NCBI GenBank assembly: GCA_020746835.1
Contig: JAGPNK010000007.1
Span: 558,001 to 622,000, forward strand
DNA length: 64,000 nucleotides
Source: Stachybotrys elegans
Taxonomy: Eukaryota > Ascomycota > Sordariomycetes > Hypocreales > Stachybotryaceae
Reading direction: 5' to 3'
The notes under the pieces were generated by a model that saw only the letters and a list, made by a program, of their open reading frames with translations, ran no database searches and was not told the origin of the DNA. Of this stretch, positions 33,122 to 45,155 are shown one piece after another (within the stretch, counting starts at the first letter, position 1; every line of letters starts with the position of its first letter). A program made the position numbers and the translations under genes.

Positions 33122-36100
33122 GGTCGGTTTGTAGATGCAGGCATGTAAGATGGTTGTCGGTATCAAGGGAGAACGGGTAGCCGAGGTGCGGAGTATAATA
33201 GAGGTAATAAAAGAGCCAACTTTTTTCTTCTTCTTCTTTTCAACTTTTAACCTTGCGACATGAGAGATATTGATCTGTTTCGGCTGCTGTTTCGGTGGAA
33301 GGGATGGCCCATGATTTATTTTTGGCCTGTTGATAGCCGAGGCCAGCCCAGACTTACAGCGTCGAGTATAGCCGTGCGAGAGTCCCGCTTCCCCGTACCG
33401 GCCCCCTTTGACCTGGACATTGTTTGTTTCGTTAGTGTCGGAAGCGGCGTCGTTTCTAATCCTTATCTTTATTTCTATTTTATTTTTATTTTTTTTTACG
33501 GAGTCGTCCCCAGACAGAGAGGGCAAGGTTTAGTTGTCCGGCGCGCGCTCAAGCTTCTGGCGTGTATCACTTTGATGTCGCAACCCCGGCTTGCCGACTC
33601 CACGCCGGCGCCAGGGAATTTCCCTTGGGCGTTGGGCTCGGAGACATGCCGGCGAGACGGGAGACAAGAGAGGGGATCTAGACTGGGCGGGGAAGGGTAG
33701 ATGGATAGACCATGGACACGCGGGCAACGCACTCACGCTTTGATGTCTAGCTTGGGGAGTGTGTGAGGGTCTGCGAGGGTGCCGAATAGCCGGGGCTTCT
33801 TGTAGTTCAGAACGAGGCCTGGTTCGGGCGTGGCGATCAGTGTCGTGTATCCATCGGTGCTGCGAGTATGATTCGTTGCAGACAAGGTATAAGCATGCGA
33901 TGGCACAAGAACGGGCAGCGCATGACCCGCAGTTGCAGCCAAAAGTCTCCATGGTTGCACCCGTTGGCGGCAGTACCAGAGAAGGGCGAGGAAAGAAACA
34001 ACAAAAAAAAAAACAGTCAATTGCTTCCCATCTCAATTCACCATCGAGAAGAGAAGAGAAGAGAAGAGACGAGACGACGTTGATGATGCCGAGCGCTGGG
34101 ACTTGGCGCTGTGCGGCTTATCGACGGCCAAGAAACGCCACGGCTCGGCACTTGGAGGCACTTGGAGGCTGGTTTTGCAGCGTCAGGCTCTTGGCTGTGC
34201 CCGAATCGGCAATCTGCGCCTAGCAGCCAAGGCGGGACAAGCAACCCATCGACTGATGGCTGGCCGCTAGAGCTGCAGACGCTAAGTAGCGCCGGAACTT
34301 TTGACCTCACCAACACCACCAACACCAACACCATCTCAATCCATCAGCACCAGCACCAGCAGCAACACAGGGCAACGGTTCTGGAAACTTGCCTGGCACG
34401 GTCGGGGAAATTCCCCCACACAACCAACCCAAAGGCAAAGAGCGTCGAGTGGATCCGTCGGCCATGCTCCGAGTCAGCTCTGCCCTCTTTTTTTTCTTCA
34501 CTGCTTTCGGTTTCGGGGAGCCACACCGAGGCTACATGGGCTTATCTCTACCCTGTTCTTTATTTCTCCGCATGGGGGAAATGCTTTTTTTTCACTCTGC
34601 TTCCTCTCTATTGTGAATGGTTGGGTGTGGCGTGTCACGTCACATTTTGCATACTCGAATCATGATCGGCAGTTATGCACGGGCATGCAACTCTTGCCCT
34701 ACGTACTGAGACATTTTTCTCTCTTTTTTTCTTCTTTTTTTTTTGTCTTCTTATTCTTCTTCGTCTTCTCCATCTCCAGGAACTAGTAGTAAGCTTCTCT
34801 CATATGCTTATCCCCTCTTATGGAGATATGGAGAGCCGGATGGGTCTTCTCTGGTCACGGACATGTTATGTTGGCTGGGCTTTGACCTCCTCGTTGTATC
34901 ACACCGACTTGCCCCCCATCAACCCGGCTACGCTCAGATCTCTCTCTCGCAAAAAAGGGTACGGTAGGAAACGGTGGACTGTGGTGCAGATGCAGATTGT
35001 CCCAGGGGTGGGATTGGTCGTGCCAGAAGCCGGTACGTCACACGCGCAGGGATCTAGACAAAGCGAGGCCACACGACCATCGCCTATCCAACCTCTTCCT
35101 CCACGAGAAAGAGGTAAATAAAATAAAATACCTAGAGAAATATTCGAGGTACGTCTTGCCGAGTTTGGTAATTTGCTAGCCCCACGCCTCGGTCACATCC
35201 TTCAGCCTTCAAGCTTCAACCTTGAACCTTCAACTCGTCATGGAAATTTCCACCTCTTTGTTCATCCCCATCAAAGCCAAAGCCCGTTCATTGATGTTTC
35301 GTTCGTTTGATTTATATTCAGTGGCTGGATAAGAAACCTGAGACAGCCTAGACCCCTTCTCCCCCAGCACCGAACCAAACCATAATATCCCATGTCCAAC
35401 TCTGTCTGTCCCGTCCTCCGACTCCGCAAGGTGGCTGCTCCCACCGTACATGCTACTGGAGACGGCGCTTCTGATCCATGCCCTTGTTCCTGTATCCTGT
35501 TAGTACGTGCCTATCGTTTTATTCCACACGGGGTAGCATCTTTAGCCTCCATCCCCATGCCTTGTCCTCCGCAACCCTCATCCCCCCTGTTCCCTGAAAC
35601 CTCCTCCTCCTCCTCCTCTATCGCCATCATTGTCAATAACGTCCTGCACATCTCGTGCCAGAGGTCCACTCCCCCTCGCGGGATTTATTTGGGGGAGAGG
35701 GGTCCTCCCCGTGGAAAGCCATGTCTTAGTACCATGTACGGAGTAGTGCTACCTAGTCAGGCAATTTACATGCTTTCAGGATTCCTTGTCTGACCTGCGG
35801 CCGGTCTCGTTGGCCTGGGCCCGGGATCCAATTGGCACCATGCACATCACATCCATCTTTTTTTTTCTTCTTTGGTTCTCCACGAGCGTCACGTCCCTTC
35901 GATGAGGGGAAACACTGGTTCCCCATCCACCCCGTAGTGGTATGGAACCGCTGTGCCATGGGAGGGAGATAGGCTATGTTGGGGTAAGCAAGATGCCATG
36001 GATGATACCGTTGGTCGTCTCAGCAAGGTCAGTGTCCCTCGAGGGGGGTATGGTGTTGCCCAAGTATAAAGAAGCCCGGAGCCTCCAACCTACCTCTTCT

Positions 36101-36382
36101 CTCCCTCTCATGTATCTGCCAGACTGCTTCCTTCCAGTTCCCAGCAAACCTCTTCTTTTTACCTCTCCGACAAGCCTTATACCTTATTTGTTTTGTTTTG
36201 TCTTGTCTTGCCTCGTCTCTGCGTAACTTCGGGTATCCTGCAGCATCCCTATAAGTGTCTCGCAACCAGGGCGACCCTTGAGGCCCATCCTCCTCCGCCT
36301 CCTCCTCCTCCCCCTCCCCTCCTTCACCCTCTCCCTTTGAAGCGCAACTCCTCCCGCTCTCATCACAGCCAACACCGGCAGC
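33122..36382. other. 3.3 kb gene-free region upstream of the Jen-type permease
   Basis: No convincing gene on either strand. It carries T-rich runs (33483-33500, 34732-34745, 35858-35872), a short GAAGA repeat at 34046-34070, and a strongly pyrimidine-rich leader at 36040-36380 including a CCT-rich tract (36282-36330) just before the permease ATG. A minus-strand frame at 33733-34020 with a hydrophobic start was judged too weak to call. Confidence 0.55.
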
Positions 36383-38047
36383 ATGTCTTCTCCTACAGTG
36401 ACAAGACCCGGCAACACGCCGGCCGATGACCTGGCCAAGGGTGTCATCCCCACCATGAAGCAGTCCGTCAAGGACCTCTTCATCTGGAAGCAGCGTGTCG
36501 TCCTCACCAACTCGTACGGTGAGACGCGCTGCGAGTGGCAGGAGCCCGACCCCATCCAGAACCCCATCTCCCTCTTCGCCCAGCTCTCCTTGAAGGACTG
36601 GGTCTTCTTCCTCGTTGGCTTCCTCGCATGGACTGCCGATGCCTTCGACTTCCATGCCCTCTCCATCCAGACCACCAAGCTCGCCGACTACTACGACACC
36701 ACCAACACCAACATCAGTACCGCCATCACCCTCACCCTCCTCCTGCGCTCCGTCGGCGCCGCCATCTTCGGTCTCGCCGGTGACAAATGGGGCCGCAAGT
36801 GGCCCATGGTCGCCAACATGATCGTCCTAGGCCTTCTCCAGATCGCCACCATCTACAGCCCCTCCTTCGAGGCCTTCCTCGGCGTCCGAAGTCTGTTTGG
36901 TCTCTTCATGGGCGGCGTCTACGGAAACGCCATCGCCATGGCTCTCGAGTCCTGCCCGTAAGCAAGCCACATATACTGCACATGGCACAAGGCTGACTTT
37001 AGCATTGCAGCACTAATGCCCGTGGCTTGATGTCCGGCATCCTACAGCAGGGTTACTCGTTCGGATACGTCCTGGCGGCGTGCGCCAATCTCGGCGTGGG
37101 AGGCTCTACCGAGTCTTGGACCATTGTCTTCTGGATCGGAGGTAAGCTCTCTCATATGACAATAACAATCCCAGAACGCGCAGCTGACCATGGTGATTGT
37201 CGCAGCCGGCCTGTCCATTGCTGTCGGTATTGTCCGCTGCTTCTTCCCCGAGTCGCAGCAGTTCATCGAGGCCAAGGCCAATGGCAAGAAGTCGAGCTCG
37301 CCCGGTGCCTTTTGGCGCGAGACCAAGAAGATGCTGGCTGTCGAGTGGAAGATGTGCATCTACTGCATCATCCTCATGACTTGGTTCAACTACTACTCGC
37401 ACACCTCCCAGGACTCGTACACCACCTTCATGAAGACGCAGAAGGAGATGGACAACGCCCAGGCCTCTCGCGCCTCCATCCTCATGAAGGTCGGCGCATG
37501 CGTCGGTGGCTGCATCATCGGCTACCTCAGTCAGTTTGTCGGTCGCCGCCGCGCCATCATTGTCTCTGCCCTCATCTCGGGTGCCATGATTCCCGCCTGG
37601 ATTCTGCCCACCTCGGAGAGGGCGCTGAGCGCCACTGGCTTCTTCATGCAGTTCTTCGTCCAGGGTGCCTGGGGTGTTATTCCCATCCACCTCAACGAGC
37701 TGTCTCCCCCCGCCTTCCGCTCCTCCTTCCCTGGAATCACCTACCAGCTCGGAAACATGATCTCGTCCCCCTCGGCGCAGATTGTCAACGCCATTGCCGA
37801 GCAGACCTTTATTAGACTGCCCAGCGGCCACCGCGTGGAGGCGTACGGCCCCGTGATGGGCATTGCCACGGCCATCATCGCCCTTGGAATTGCCGTCACT
37901 ACCATGCTGGGTCCCGAGCGCCGCGGACGTGCCTTTGAGCACGCCGTCGCCGGTGCCACTAGCGACTCGGAGAGTGCTAAGAACGATGCAGTTTTCGATG
38001 AGGAGAAGGCTGCAGTTGAGTTCTCCGAGAAGAAGGAGACTGCTTGA
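36383..38047 (+). CDS. Jen-family carboxylate/proton symporter
   Basis: Three exons (36383-36957, 37011-37141, 37206-38047), with 53- and 64-nt introns (branch-like CTGAC in both), encode 515 residues (yeast Jen1 is 616). It is a twelve-helix MFS permease that imports lactate/pyruvate-type or C4 dicarboxylates with protons at the plasma membrane. The diagnostic Jen motif N-x-x-[ST]-H-x-[ST]-Q-D-x-x-x-T is complete as NYYSHTSQDSYT (297-308). Other visible signatures are FLAWTADAFDFHAL in helix 1, the MFS loop GLAGDKWGRKWPM, and RSLFGLFMGGVYGNA. The acidic/Lys-rich C-terminus could carry ubiquitin sites. Substrate range cannot be read from the sequence. Jen genes are usually glucose-repressed, so the long upstream region may be regulatory. 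Confidence 0.94.
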
Positions 38048-38944
38048 GCAAATTATGAGTCAATACACATGAGTGCGTCTTGTATTCCTGAAAAATATCC
38101 TTTGGCCATGGTCTTATACCAGTGCCTACCATGAATGATGATCGATTTAACCCGCGGAACAATGTGTTTGAGTCCAGTAAAACCCTCCTTTCGAATGAAA
38201 CACACCATGAATTAGGAACTTGTATCACAGACTCTCAATTCCTCATTTGTAGAAGTTGTAAAATGCCAAATGCTGTGTATAAATGTGATACAGGGTAGGA
38301 CACTTGAGAGGGATAATGACGGGCAGCTATTGGATGCAACCCATGAAATAATTGCAAGCAAATATTTGGCAAGAAGACGAAGATAGAACCGAACTGAACT
38401 TCTCGACAACGTTTTGACCCATCTGTTCAACGTGGACTGCTGTTACTTCTGGCGAAACATGGCTCAAAGTATCAACTCCACGCGCCACTCGCTTTCCCTT
38501 ATCTAAACTTCATTCTCCATCAGAAGCCCCAAAACATATCTGAGGCTGTAAATAACTTTTGACTTGAACACGGAACAAACCCTTAATCACTCACTAACAA
38601 GATATGGAAACAAGCCACTTATACCAACCATGTCTCCACCTCGCTGCTCACCGACGGTCTATCTTCGGTGGACAAACCCGGCCAAAAAAAACCAGGAACC
38701 TGCCCCCCCCCCGTCATTCAAATCGATAACCAACCCCACAGCGATATGCCGAGCTGAACCAAAACACCAAAATCATCCATCCCACCCACCTCTTTCAAGC
38801 GCACGTGTGTGTGTGTAGCGTGGGCATGACATAGCTTTCCCCTTCTCACAGCATACTATACGCGCCTCTCCTGCTTCCAATCAACCTCCCGCTTGACGCC
38901 GCGAAGTTTCTTTCTTTCTTTATTATTTTTTTTACCACGTCATC
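38048..38944. other. Region between the permease and GTR1
   Basis: About 0.9 kb of 3' UTR and promoter. The GTR1-proximal part is pyrimidine-rich, with a CTTT tract at 38905-38935. No gene is supported. Confidence 0.5.
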
Positions 38945-40105
38945 ATGGCCTCGTACACCGACACCTCGCTCGCGCCCGCCGACATGCGCAGCGAGGTCAA
39001 GAAGCCCAAGAAGAAAAAGGTCCTGCTCATGGGCAAGTCGGGCTCTGGCAAGTCGAGCATGCGCAGCATCATATTCAGCAACTACATTGCCCGCGACACC
39101 CGCAGACTGTAAGCAAGCCCGCACATGCCAACCTTTCCCTTGCCCTTCTCTTCCCTTCTTTCACGTCAGGTCAGCCCGCTCACAGAGAAATCACACATCT
39201 GCAGAGGCGCCACCATCGACATCGACCTCTCGCACGTCAAGTTCCTCGGCAACCTCACGCTCAACCTCTGGGACTGCGGCGGCCAGGAGGCCTTTATGGA
39301 GAACTACCTCTCCCAGCAGCGCGTGCACGTCTTCTCCAACGTCGGCGTCCTCATCTACGTCTTTGACATCGAGTCGCGCGACGTCGACCGCGACCTCGCC
39401 ACCTACGTCTCCATCCTCTCCGCCCTCATGCAGTTCTCCCCCTCGGCCAAGATCTACACCCTCATCCACAAGATGGACCTCGTCGTCCCCGCCGCCCGCG
39501 AGTCCGTCTACGACGAGCGTGTCCGCATCGTCCGCCAAAAGACGCTCGAGTACGTCGGCACCGTCTTTCCCGACGTCGACGCCGTCGAGCCCACCCCCTT
39601 CGCCACCTCCATCTGGGACCAGAGCCTCTACAAGGCCTGGGCCTCCATCATCCACGACCTCGTGCCCAACTTGTCCGTCATCGAGCGCAACCTCGCCAAC
39701 CTCGGCGTCGCCATCGAGGCCGAGGAGCTGCTCCTCTTCGAGCGCACGTCCTTCCTCGCCGTCTCCTCCTGGACCTCCCCCGAGGGCCTGCGCAACCCCA
39801 CCGAAGACCGCCTGGAGCGCATGTCCAACATCATGAAGCACTTCAAGCAGAGCATCTCGCGCTTCACCGGCACGCCCCGCAACGCCGAGCAGTTTATCCG
39901 CATGGAGCACAAGGCCGGCATGCGCTTTAGCCTGTTTATCCTCAAATTTACCACAAACACCTACCTCATGGTTGTCCTGCCGCCCGGAGAGGCCCGCTTC
40001 AATGCTGCCATGCTCAATTGCCAGATTGCCATCGAGCACTTCCGCTTTCTCGACGGGCCTGCCGTAGCTGGGGCGCCGCCACACCCCAACCACCCTTCCA
40101 CCTAG
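38945..40105 (+). CDS. GTR1: Gtr1/RagA-type GTPase of the EGO complex
   Basis: Exons 38945-39108 and 39205-40105, with a 96-nt intron, give 354 residues (yeast Gtr1 is 310). Gtr1 pairs with Gtr2 on the vacuolar membrane and activates TORC1 when amino acids are plentiful. After a Lys-rich lead ([11 protein letters not shown]) come the P-loop GKSGSGKS (30-37), switch [16 protein letters not shown], switch [18 protein letters not shown], and the HKMDLV form of the guanine-specificity motif. The C-terminal roadblock domain spans about 215-345 ([30 protein letters not shown]). The extra C-terminal tail is Pro/His-rich ([13 protein letters not shown]). It converges with SHP1, with stop codons 301 bases apart. 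Confidence 0.96.
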
Positions 40106-40406
40106 TTATAGGATTCAGCGAGATGGGGAATGCGTAATAGGGTCATGGGTTTATTTGGGATCGGGATGCTGGCGTTTACTTCTAGGTTGATACCATATTC
40201 GGGCACAGACGACAGCGTGGGAATTGTGTATTATGCAGCAGGACCTCATCTAAGCGTCATCATTATCTACGCCTTGGAGAGCTATCTACTCTCACGGATC
40301 TCTACAAAGGTATCATCGTCGACGGAAGCTCATGAAACCGTCTATGTGGATTCGAGGCTAAGGCCACTGCGTGCCCTCGCCTTTTTGCTCGAATTGGCCA
40401 GGTGGC

Positions 40407-41758
40407 TCATGTCCACTTTACCACGGCCGTGCCACCCTTTTTGAATTCAGGCATTTCACCGAGAACCAACTCCTGGTCTGTGTGCTCCTTGTTGGGGAAT
40501 GTCGTTGCCAAAACCCACGATCGTGTCCCTGTTTCAGGGGAGGCGCCGCGAACGAACCCGTATACATCCGCCAAGGTGTGCGTAGTGTTGAAGCGAGCAG
40601 GCAGCCTGGTTCCGTCGGGCAGTTGAATGCGGATGGTGATGGTAGGCTGGGAAGCGTCGACTGTCGGGCCGGCTGACGCCTGGGGTGTGGTGGTAGCAGA
40701 TGGCGCGGCCGCCGGGGTCGAGGCCGGGGCGGCTTCCGCGCTGCCGTCGCCCGGGACAGGCGCTCCGAGCCGGTGTCCGGAACCGGAGAATGGCTTGTAC
40801 TTCTTGGGCTGCGGGACGTAGGGGGTGTCGTGCTGATGCAGCTTGACATCGATGGGCTGGTCATTGTCCACGTTCATCAGATGCAGAGGGGCACGTCCGG
40901 AGCGAATCATCTGCAGGTCGAGTTGGTTGACGGGATCATCGTAGCGACGGAGCTCACCATCGTCTACGCTGAAGCCATCTTGCCAAATGTGGAGGATGCG
41001 CTCAACAGGTTGCGTGCTGGCAGCTCGGTTCGGGTTGGGGATACTGCGGCTCTCCACCCCGTCACCACCAAGAGTCACGCCCGTGCCACGGAACTGGGTC
41101 TCTCTCGAGGGACCTGCTTGGGCTCCCTGATCCAAAGGCCCTTTTCGGGCCGAGTTTCTATAAGCTGTTAGACGCATTATCCGGCCAATCTGTCAATTTA
41201 GGCAACCTACGCTTTGGCCTTGGCCAGGATGTCGTTGATGATGCGCTTGGGTCCAGCTTCCTGCTGTTTAGGATCCTGGACTGCGAGTCCAGACTTCTCT
41301 CCACCGGCGAACAGGTTTCCTCGGCCTTCGTCGTCATCGTCGTCATCCATGTCATCGTCATCATGGTCATCGTCATGGTGGTGTGAGGAGCCACCGAGGG
41401 ATCCTAGTGTGGCGATACCTTTCTTCTTGGGTTCGGACTTGGTGCTGCGAGCAGGACGAGCAGCAGTCTGGGGAGCTGGGCGGCCATCTAGAGTGCGGGG
41501 TCCTGTGTAATTTTCGGTCTGAGGCTCGGCAGCAGGCGCGCTGTCTTCGGCCAATGTTCGCTCGTCTTCGTCTTGGTAGTAGGAGTTGCAAGCTGCCATC
41601 AAGTCCCAGTTGCTCGCCTCCAGGTACTGCCTAGCCTGTGATCAATGTTAATGTGGTGATGCTTTATGAGGGGCTGCAGCACCAACCTCGGCCTGAGAAG
41701 TACCGCACATGTTGCAGAACTCCTCCAGGTTACGCTCTTGATCTTGTTGTGCCGCCAT
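40407..41758 (-). CDS. SHP1: Cdc48/p97 cofactor Shp1 (p47), UBA-SEP-UBX protein
   Basis: Three exons (41758-41687, 41635-41211, 41157-40407) encode 415 residues (yeast Shp1 is 423). The protein recruits Cdc48 to ubiquitinated substrates, to membrane fusion and to PP1 biogenesis. A UBA-like domain starts the protein (NLEEFCNMCGTS, then AEARQYLEASNWDLMAACNSY across intron 1). A His/Asp-rich patch (HHHDDDHDDDDMDDDDDDE) and FAGGEKSGLAVQDP follow, then the SEP domain (about 219-290, ILHIWQDGFSVDDGELRRYD) and the C-terminal UBX domain (about 335-415, TITIRIQLPDGTRLPARFN). Intron 1 has an atypical GTTGGT donor. Intron 2 (41210-41158) must use TATAG as acceptor, because a CAG seven bases earlier would give a stop codon two codons later. 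Confidence 0.93.
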
Positions 41759-42243
41759 GGTAACGCGGGGTGGTGGGATGCAAGAAGAAAGAGCCAATGA
41801 TGGTCGAAGTGGAGATGGGCTGTATTTTTGCACCTATAAAATCGGAGTACCGTGTTTCGAAGCTTCAACACTGGTCGGGAATATGTATGAATATGTCTGG
41901 CTTCTGAGGCCGAGATGGAAAGCTGAGTTGTGATGAGGTAGGCAGGCAGCTCTTAGCCTCGTCATTCTAAGCTCAGGTTAGTAGGCAGCGCACCCTGCAA
42001 GTGCTTGATTTGGTGGCGAGCTGCTTGACCCCACCGGAACAAGCAATCCACCGCTCCGAGGCTCCATAGTTACGTAATCGAGCATCAGCTCTGTTCCCAT
42101 GCTTCGGTAGAGGAGCCGAGAGCTACGTCGTGCCTCTTTGCGTCCACCATCGCAAGCCGCAAAGTTGGGACCTGATCCCAGCGCCAACGGATCAATTCCC
42201 GAGAGTATATCTGATCTCTCAAACCCACCTACCAGCTCTCCCA
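41759..42243. other. SHP1-MIM1 divergent promoter region
   Basis: 485 bases between divergent start codons. No additional gene or clear site is visible. Confidence 0.5.
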
Positions 42244-42680
42244 ATGGCTTCTGACGAGGCCGCAAGCCACCTCGCCGAGTCGGGCGTCACAATCCGTTCC
42301 GATAGCGAGCAGTACTCGGCCGGCGAGGACCTCATGATATCTCCCCCCTCGACGGATTCCCCCGTGATTCTATACAGGCCACCCACCTTTTGGTCGATAT
42401 TACGAGGAGCTGCCATCAACCTCCTGCTTCCATTCATCAACGGCATGATGTTGGGATTCGGCGAGCTGTTTGCCCATGAGGCTGCCTTCCGGCTGGGTTG
42501 GGGCGGAACCAAGGTAGGCCACCATCGAGCTGCTGCTCATGCGTAATGTTGTATATGCTGACAGCACAGGTCTTCCCCCTTTCGCGACGGAGAGTGCACC
42601 CCATCGGCCCCGGAATCGAGATCCGGGAGCGTCGAGAGAAGCCGAGCCCATCTCTGGACGATCTTGCAAGCTTGGAGTAA
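42244..42680 (+). CDS. MIM1: Mitochondrial import protein Mim1
   Basis: Exons 42244-42513 and 42570-42680, with a 56-nt intron (GTAGGC...CACAG), give 126 residues (yeast Mim1 is 113). With Mim2 it forms the MIM channel, which inserts alpha-helical proteins, such as Tom20, Tom70 and signal-anchored proteins, into the mitochondrial outer membrane. The acidic Ser-rich cytosolic part ends at PPTFWSILRGAAINLLLP; the single membrane helix carries the conserved G-x-x-x-G-x-G oligomerisation motif as GMMLGFG (67-73), followed by ELFAHEAAFRLGW. A short basic C-terminal tail is coded by exon 2. It lies 469 bases upstream of OXA1 on the same strand. Confidence 0.93.
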
Positions 42681-43149
42681 CATGTCACATCAACACACAT
42701 TGCTTGAGGCCTCGCAGTAAGAGGGCTAGGCATGATACCAACTACTTTTCGGTGCATCGGCGCGTTTATGTTTTACTATCGGAATCCCAAGATCTTTGTC
42801 CAGGCATTATAAGAGTATGAGAGCGGCGGTGGATTGGTGATGGGCCATTGACGATATATCACAGCGGCATGGCATGTTCTAGCTTGCATCCTAGATGGTG
42901 TGTATACGAAATTCTCTCAGGACTGGAATAAAAACACGAAAACCATAGATACTTTTGTAACAGAAGCAATTGACTCTCGATACCAGATGGCATTGTCATG
43001 ATCCGGCTACTAATCTTTGGGGGACTGATTATCGGGGGTGGGTCCGACATTTACCCGTCGCGTTCTAGGGACGAAAAAAAAGTAGCCATTTCCACGCTGA
43101 CGGTAGAGGCTCTGTCCCTTGTGTCCCGTTTCCATTCAAGTCTGCCGAG
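42681..43149. other. MIM1-OXA1 intergenic region
   Basis: 469 bases with the MIM1 3' UTR and OXA1 promoter. No gene is seen; an A-run at 43074-43081 is unremarkable. Confidence 0.5.
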
Positions 43150-44691
43150 ATGTTGCCAGGTAGAGGAATTGCGCGCGCTCTCCCGTCCGGGCGGGCATGT
43201 CAATCATTGTCCAGTCGCTACGTGAGTAGGAAACTCTACACCGTGGCCCCCTTTTCCTCGACCATCCCGCGCTGACCTAGCTCCTCACATTTGCAGCCGG
43301 CGACCTCGTCGATCGTACATGGACGACAATTCGGCACCTCGCTCCGAAGCAGCCGCGCTGGCTTGATTACCTCTTCGTCGCTCAGGATCAAGCTCGCGAC
43401 CCCAGCTATTGGGCTCGGCAGCGTCTCCTCCTCCCGCAACCTGTCGCTATGGGGATACGGCTCGTCCTCGAAGCCCGCCGAGGCCCCCAAGCCCGTCGAA
43501 ACTGCCGCCCCCGAGCCCTTCGCTGCCAACTCTGCGCCGCCGGCCCCCGAACCCCCTGCTCCGTCCACAGCCACGGATCTCTCCAGCGTCACGCCCACGG
43601 AACTGGACCTAGCGAAGCTCATCAACGAGCCCGATGTCACGTCTATGCCTGAGACGCTGGGCTACCTCCACAATCTTGGCCTCGACTACGGATGGGGGCC
43701 TACTTCCACGATGCAGTGGCTCCTCGAGCATGTGCACGTCATGACGGGCCTGGATTGGAGCATGTCCATCATTGTTTCGGCTCTGATTATGCGTACCATC
43801 CTGCTTTACCCCACCGTCAAGGCGTCGGTTGTCCAGGCAAAAATGGCCAAGCTCAAGGCAGACCCCCGATCCCAGGAAGCCACGAGGATTACGACAAATG
43901 CGTGGAGGAACCCCGCAACCTCTCAGGAGGAGATGATGAGGGGACGCTACCTGAACAAGATGCTTATGAAGGAGTACGGCGTCAGCAACTGGGCGTTGCT
44001 GTGGAGTTTCCTACCCATCCCCTTTTCCATCGGCTTCTTTCGAATCCTTAACGGCATGGCGAGCATACCCGTCCCCGGATTGGAGCAGACCAGCTTCCTT
44101 TGGATCGATAGCATCGCATCCGCCGATCCATACTATATCCTCCCAGCCTTGAGCTCCATCTTGATGGGCATCAGCATGCGGGTAAGCTCCGCTGTTTCCT
44201 TGGGAGAAGCTCATCCTGTGCTCACTAACTCTTGGCAGGCGAACATGAAGTACACGCCCCCCCAACAGCGCGCCATGATGGGGAAAATGGCCGTGGCCTT
44301 CGGCGTCCTCGGATTCGGCGTCACCGTCTGGCTCTCGGCTGCCGTGAACATCATGACCGTGACCGTCGGGGCCACCATGATCTTGACTACTTGGCTCACC
44401 AACAACGCGGCCTTCCGTCGGATGTTGGGCATAGAGGCGCGCGAGACCTTCGAAACCCCCTCCAGTCCCGAGTACCAGGCCCCCCGCAAGCCGTTCAAGC
44501 TCGGCTCGCTCATGCCTGATATGAAGAAGGCCCTCAACGATCAGGTCTCCAGCATGACGGGTATGGTCTCCAACGCCATGAGCGAGGCCGAAAAGGCCGA
44601 GAAGAAGCGTGCCGAGATGATCAAGGAGCTGGAGGCGTCCCGCAAGAAGCAGGAACGTGAGGCTTTTGATAAGAAGTACCGTGGCCCGTGA
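43150..44691 (+). CDS. OXA1: Mitochondrial inner-membrane insertase Oxa1
   Basis: Three exons (43150-43221, 43297-44181, 44239-44691) encode 469 residues (yeast Oxa1 is 402). Oxa1 inserts mitochondrially encoded and some imported proteins from the matrix into the inner membrane. Exon 1 codes an Arg-rich, acid-free presequence (MLPGRGIARALPSGRACQSL), and a 75-nt intron joins it to PATSSIVHGRQFGTSL. A Pro/Ala-rich linker precedes the YidC/Oxa1 core: WSMSIIVSALIMRTILLYP, a matrix loop rich in Lys, WALLWSFLPIPFSIGFFRILNGM, and helices in exon 3. The C-terminus (SEAEKAEKKRAEMIKELEASRKKQ) is the basic coiled coil that contacts the mitoribosome. The third-exon boundary is a 57-nt intron (44182-44238) with CACTAAC branch that is open in frame, so retention would insert 19 residues. 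Confidence 0.93.
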
Positions 44692-45155
44692 TGACGGGCA
44701 TGTCGAGGGGAAGGTCTGCATATATCTGAGTGGGCTTTGAATCTTCTCGTCTACATGTAGCAATAGCATATCGGCGATGGAAATCTCGGGCTGGGTTTAC
44801 ATGATACAGACACATATAGGTGGTCCGTTGCCCTGAGCAGATGTATCAATAAATTTGTACAATAGATCATTCTACTGGCATCAAGCGATACCAGTAGATG
44901 CACCATCATCCAGTCATTCGTCTATCGACGGATGTAAGAGAGAGACAGAGAGAGACAGAAAAGAAAGGGAGATCATTAGAAGTCGTTGGGCCACAATCCC
45001 ATTCTGCTCCCCAGAGTGACATCCATCACCCCATGCCCTCTTGTGCCCAATCATACCAATCCATAAGGCTATCATTACCCCCCCAACCCGCCCAGATATT
45101 TACCATCCAGCAGCCGCTTCAACCTCGAATCTTCGCCCTCCCCCACAAAGGAAAA
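44692..45155. other. OXA1-URC4 convergent intergenic region
   Basis: 464 bases between the stop codons of converging genes. It holds an AGAGACAG repeat at 44938-44962 and no gene. Confidence 0.5.

Noticed and set aside
33733..34020. A 95-codon minus-strand frame with a hydrophobic N-terminus (TVFFFVVSFLALLWYC)
   Set aside because: The hydrophobic start comes from an A-rich run on the plus strand; nothing else supports a secreted or membrane protein.
37106..37942. A 278-codon minus-strand frame opposite the Jen permease, and another at 31593-32417 opposite the pectate lyase
   Set aside because: Both lie over conserved exons on the other strand and have biased, motif-free translations.
39191..40093. 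A 300-codon minus-strand open frame opposite GTR1
   Set aside because: Gly/Asp/Val-rich mirror of the GTR1 exon with no domain.
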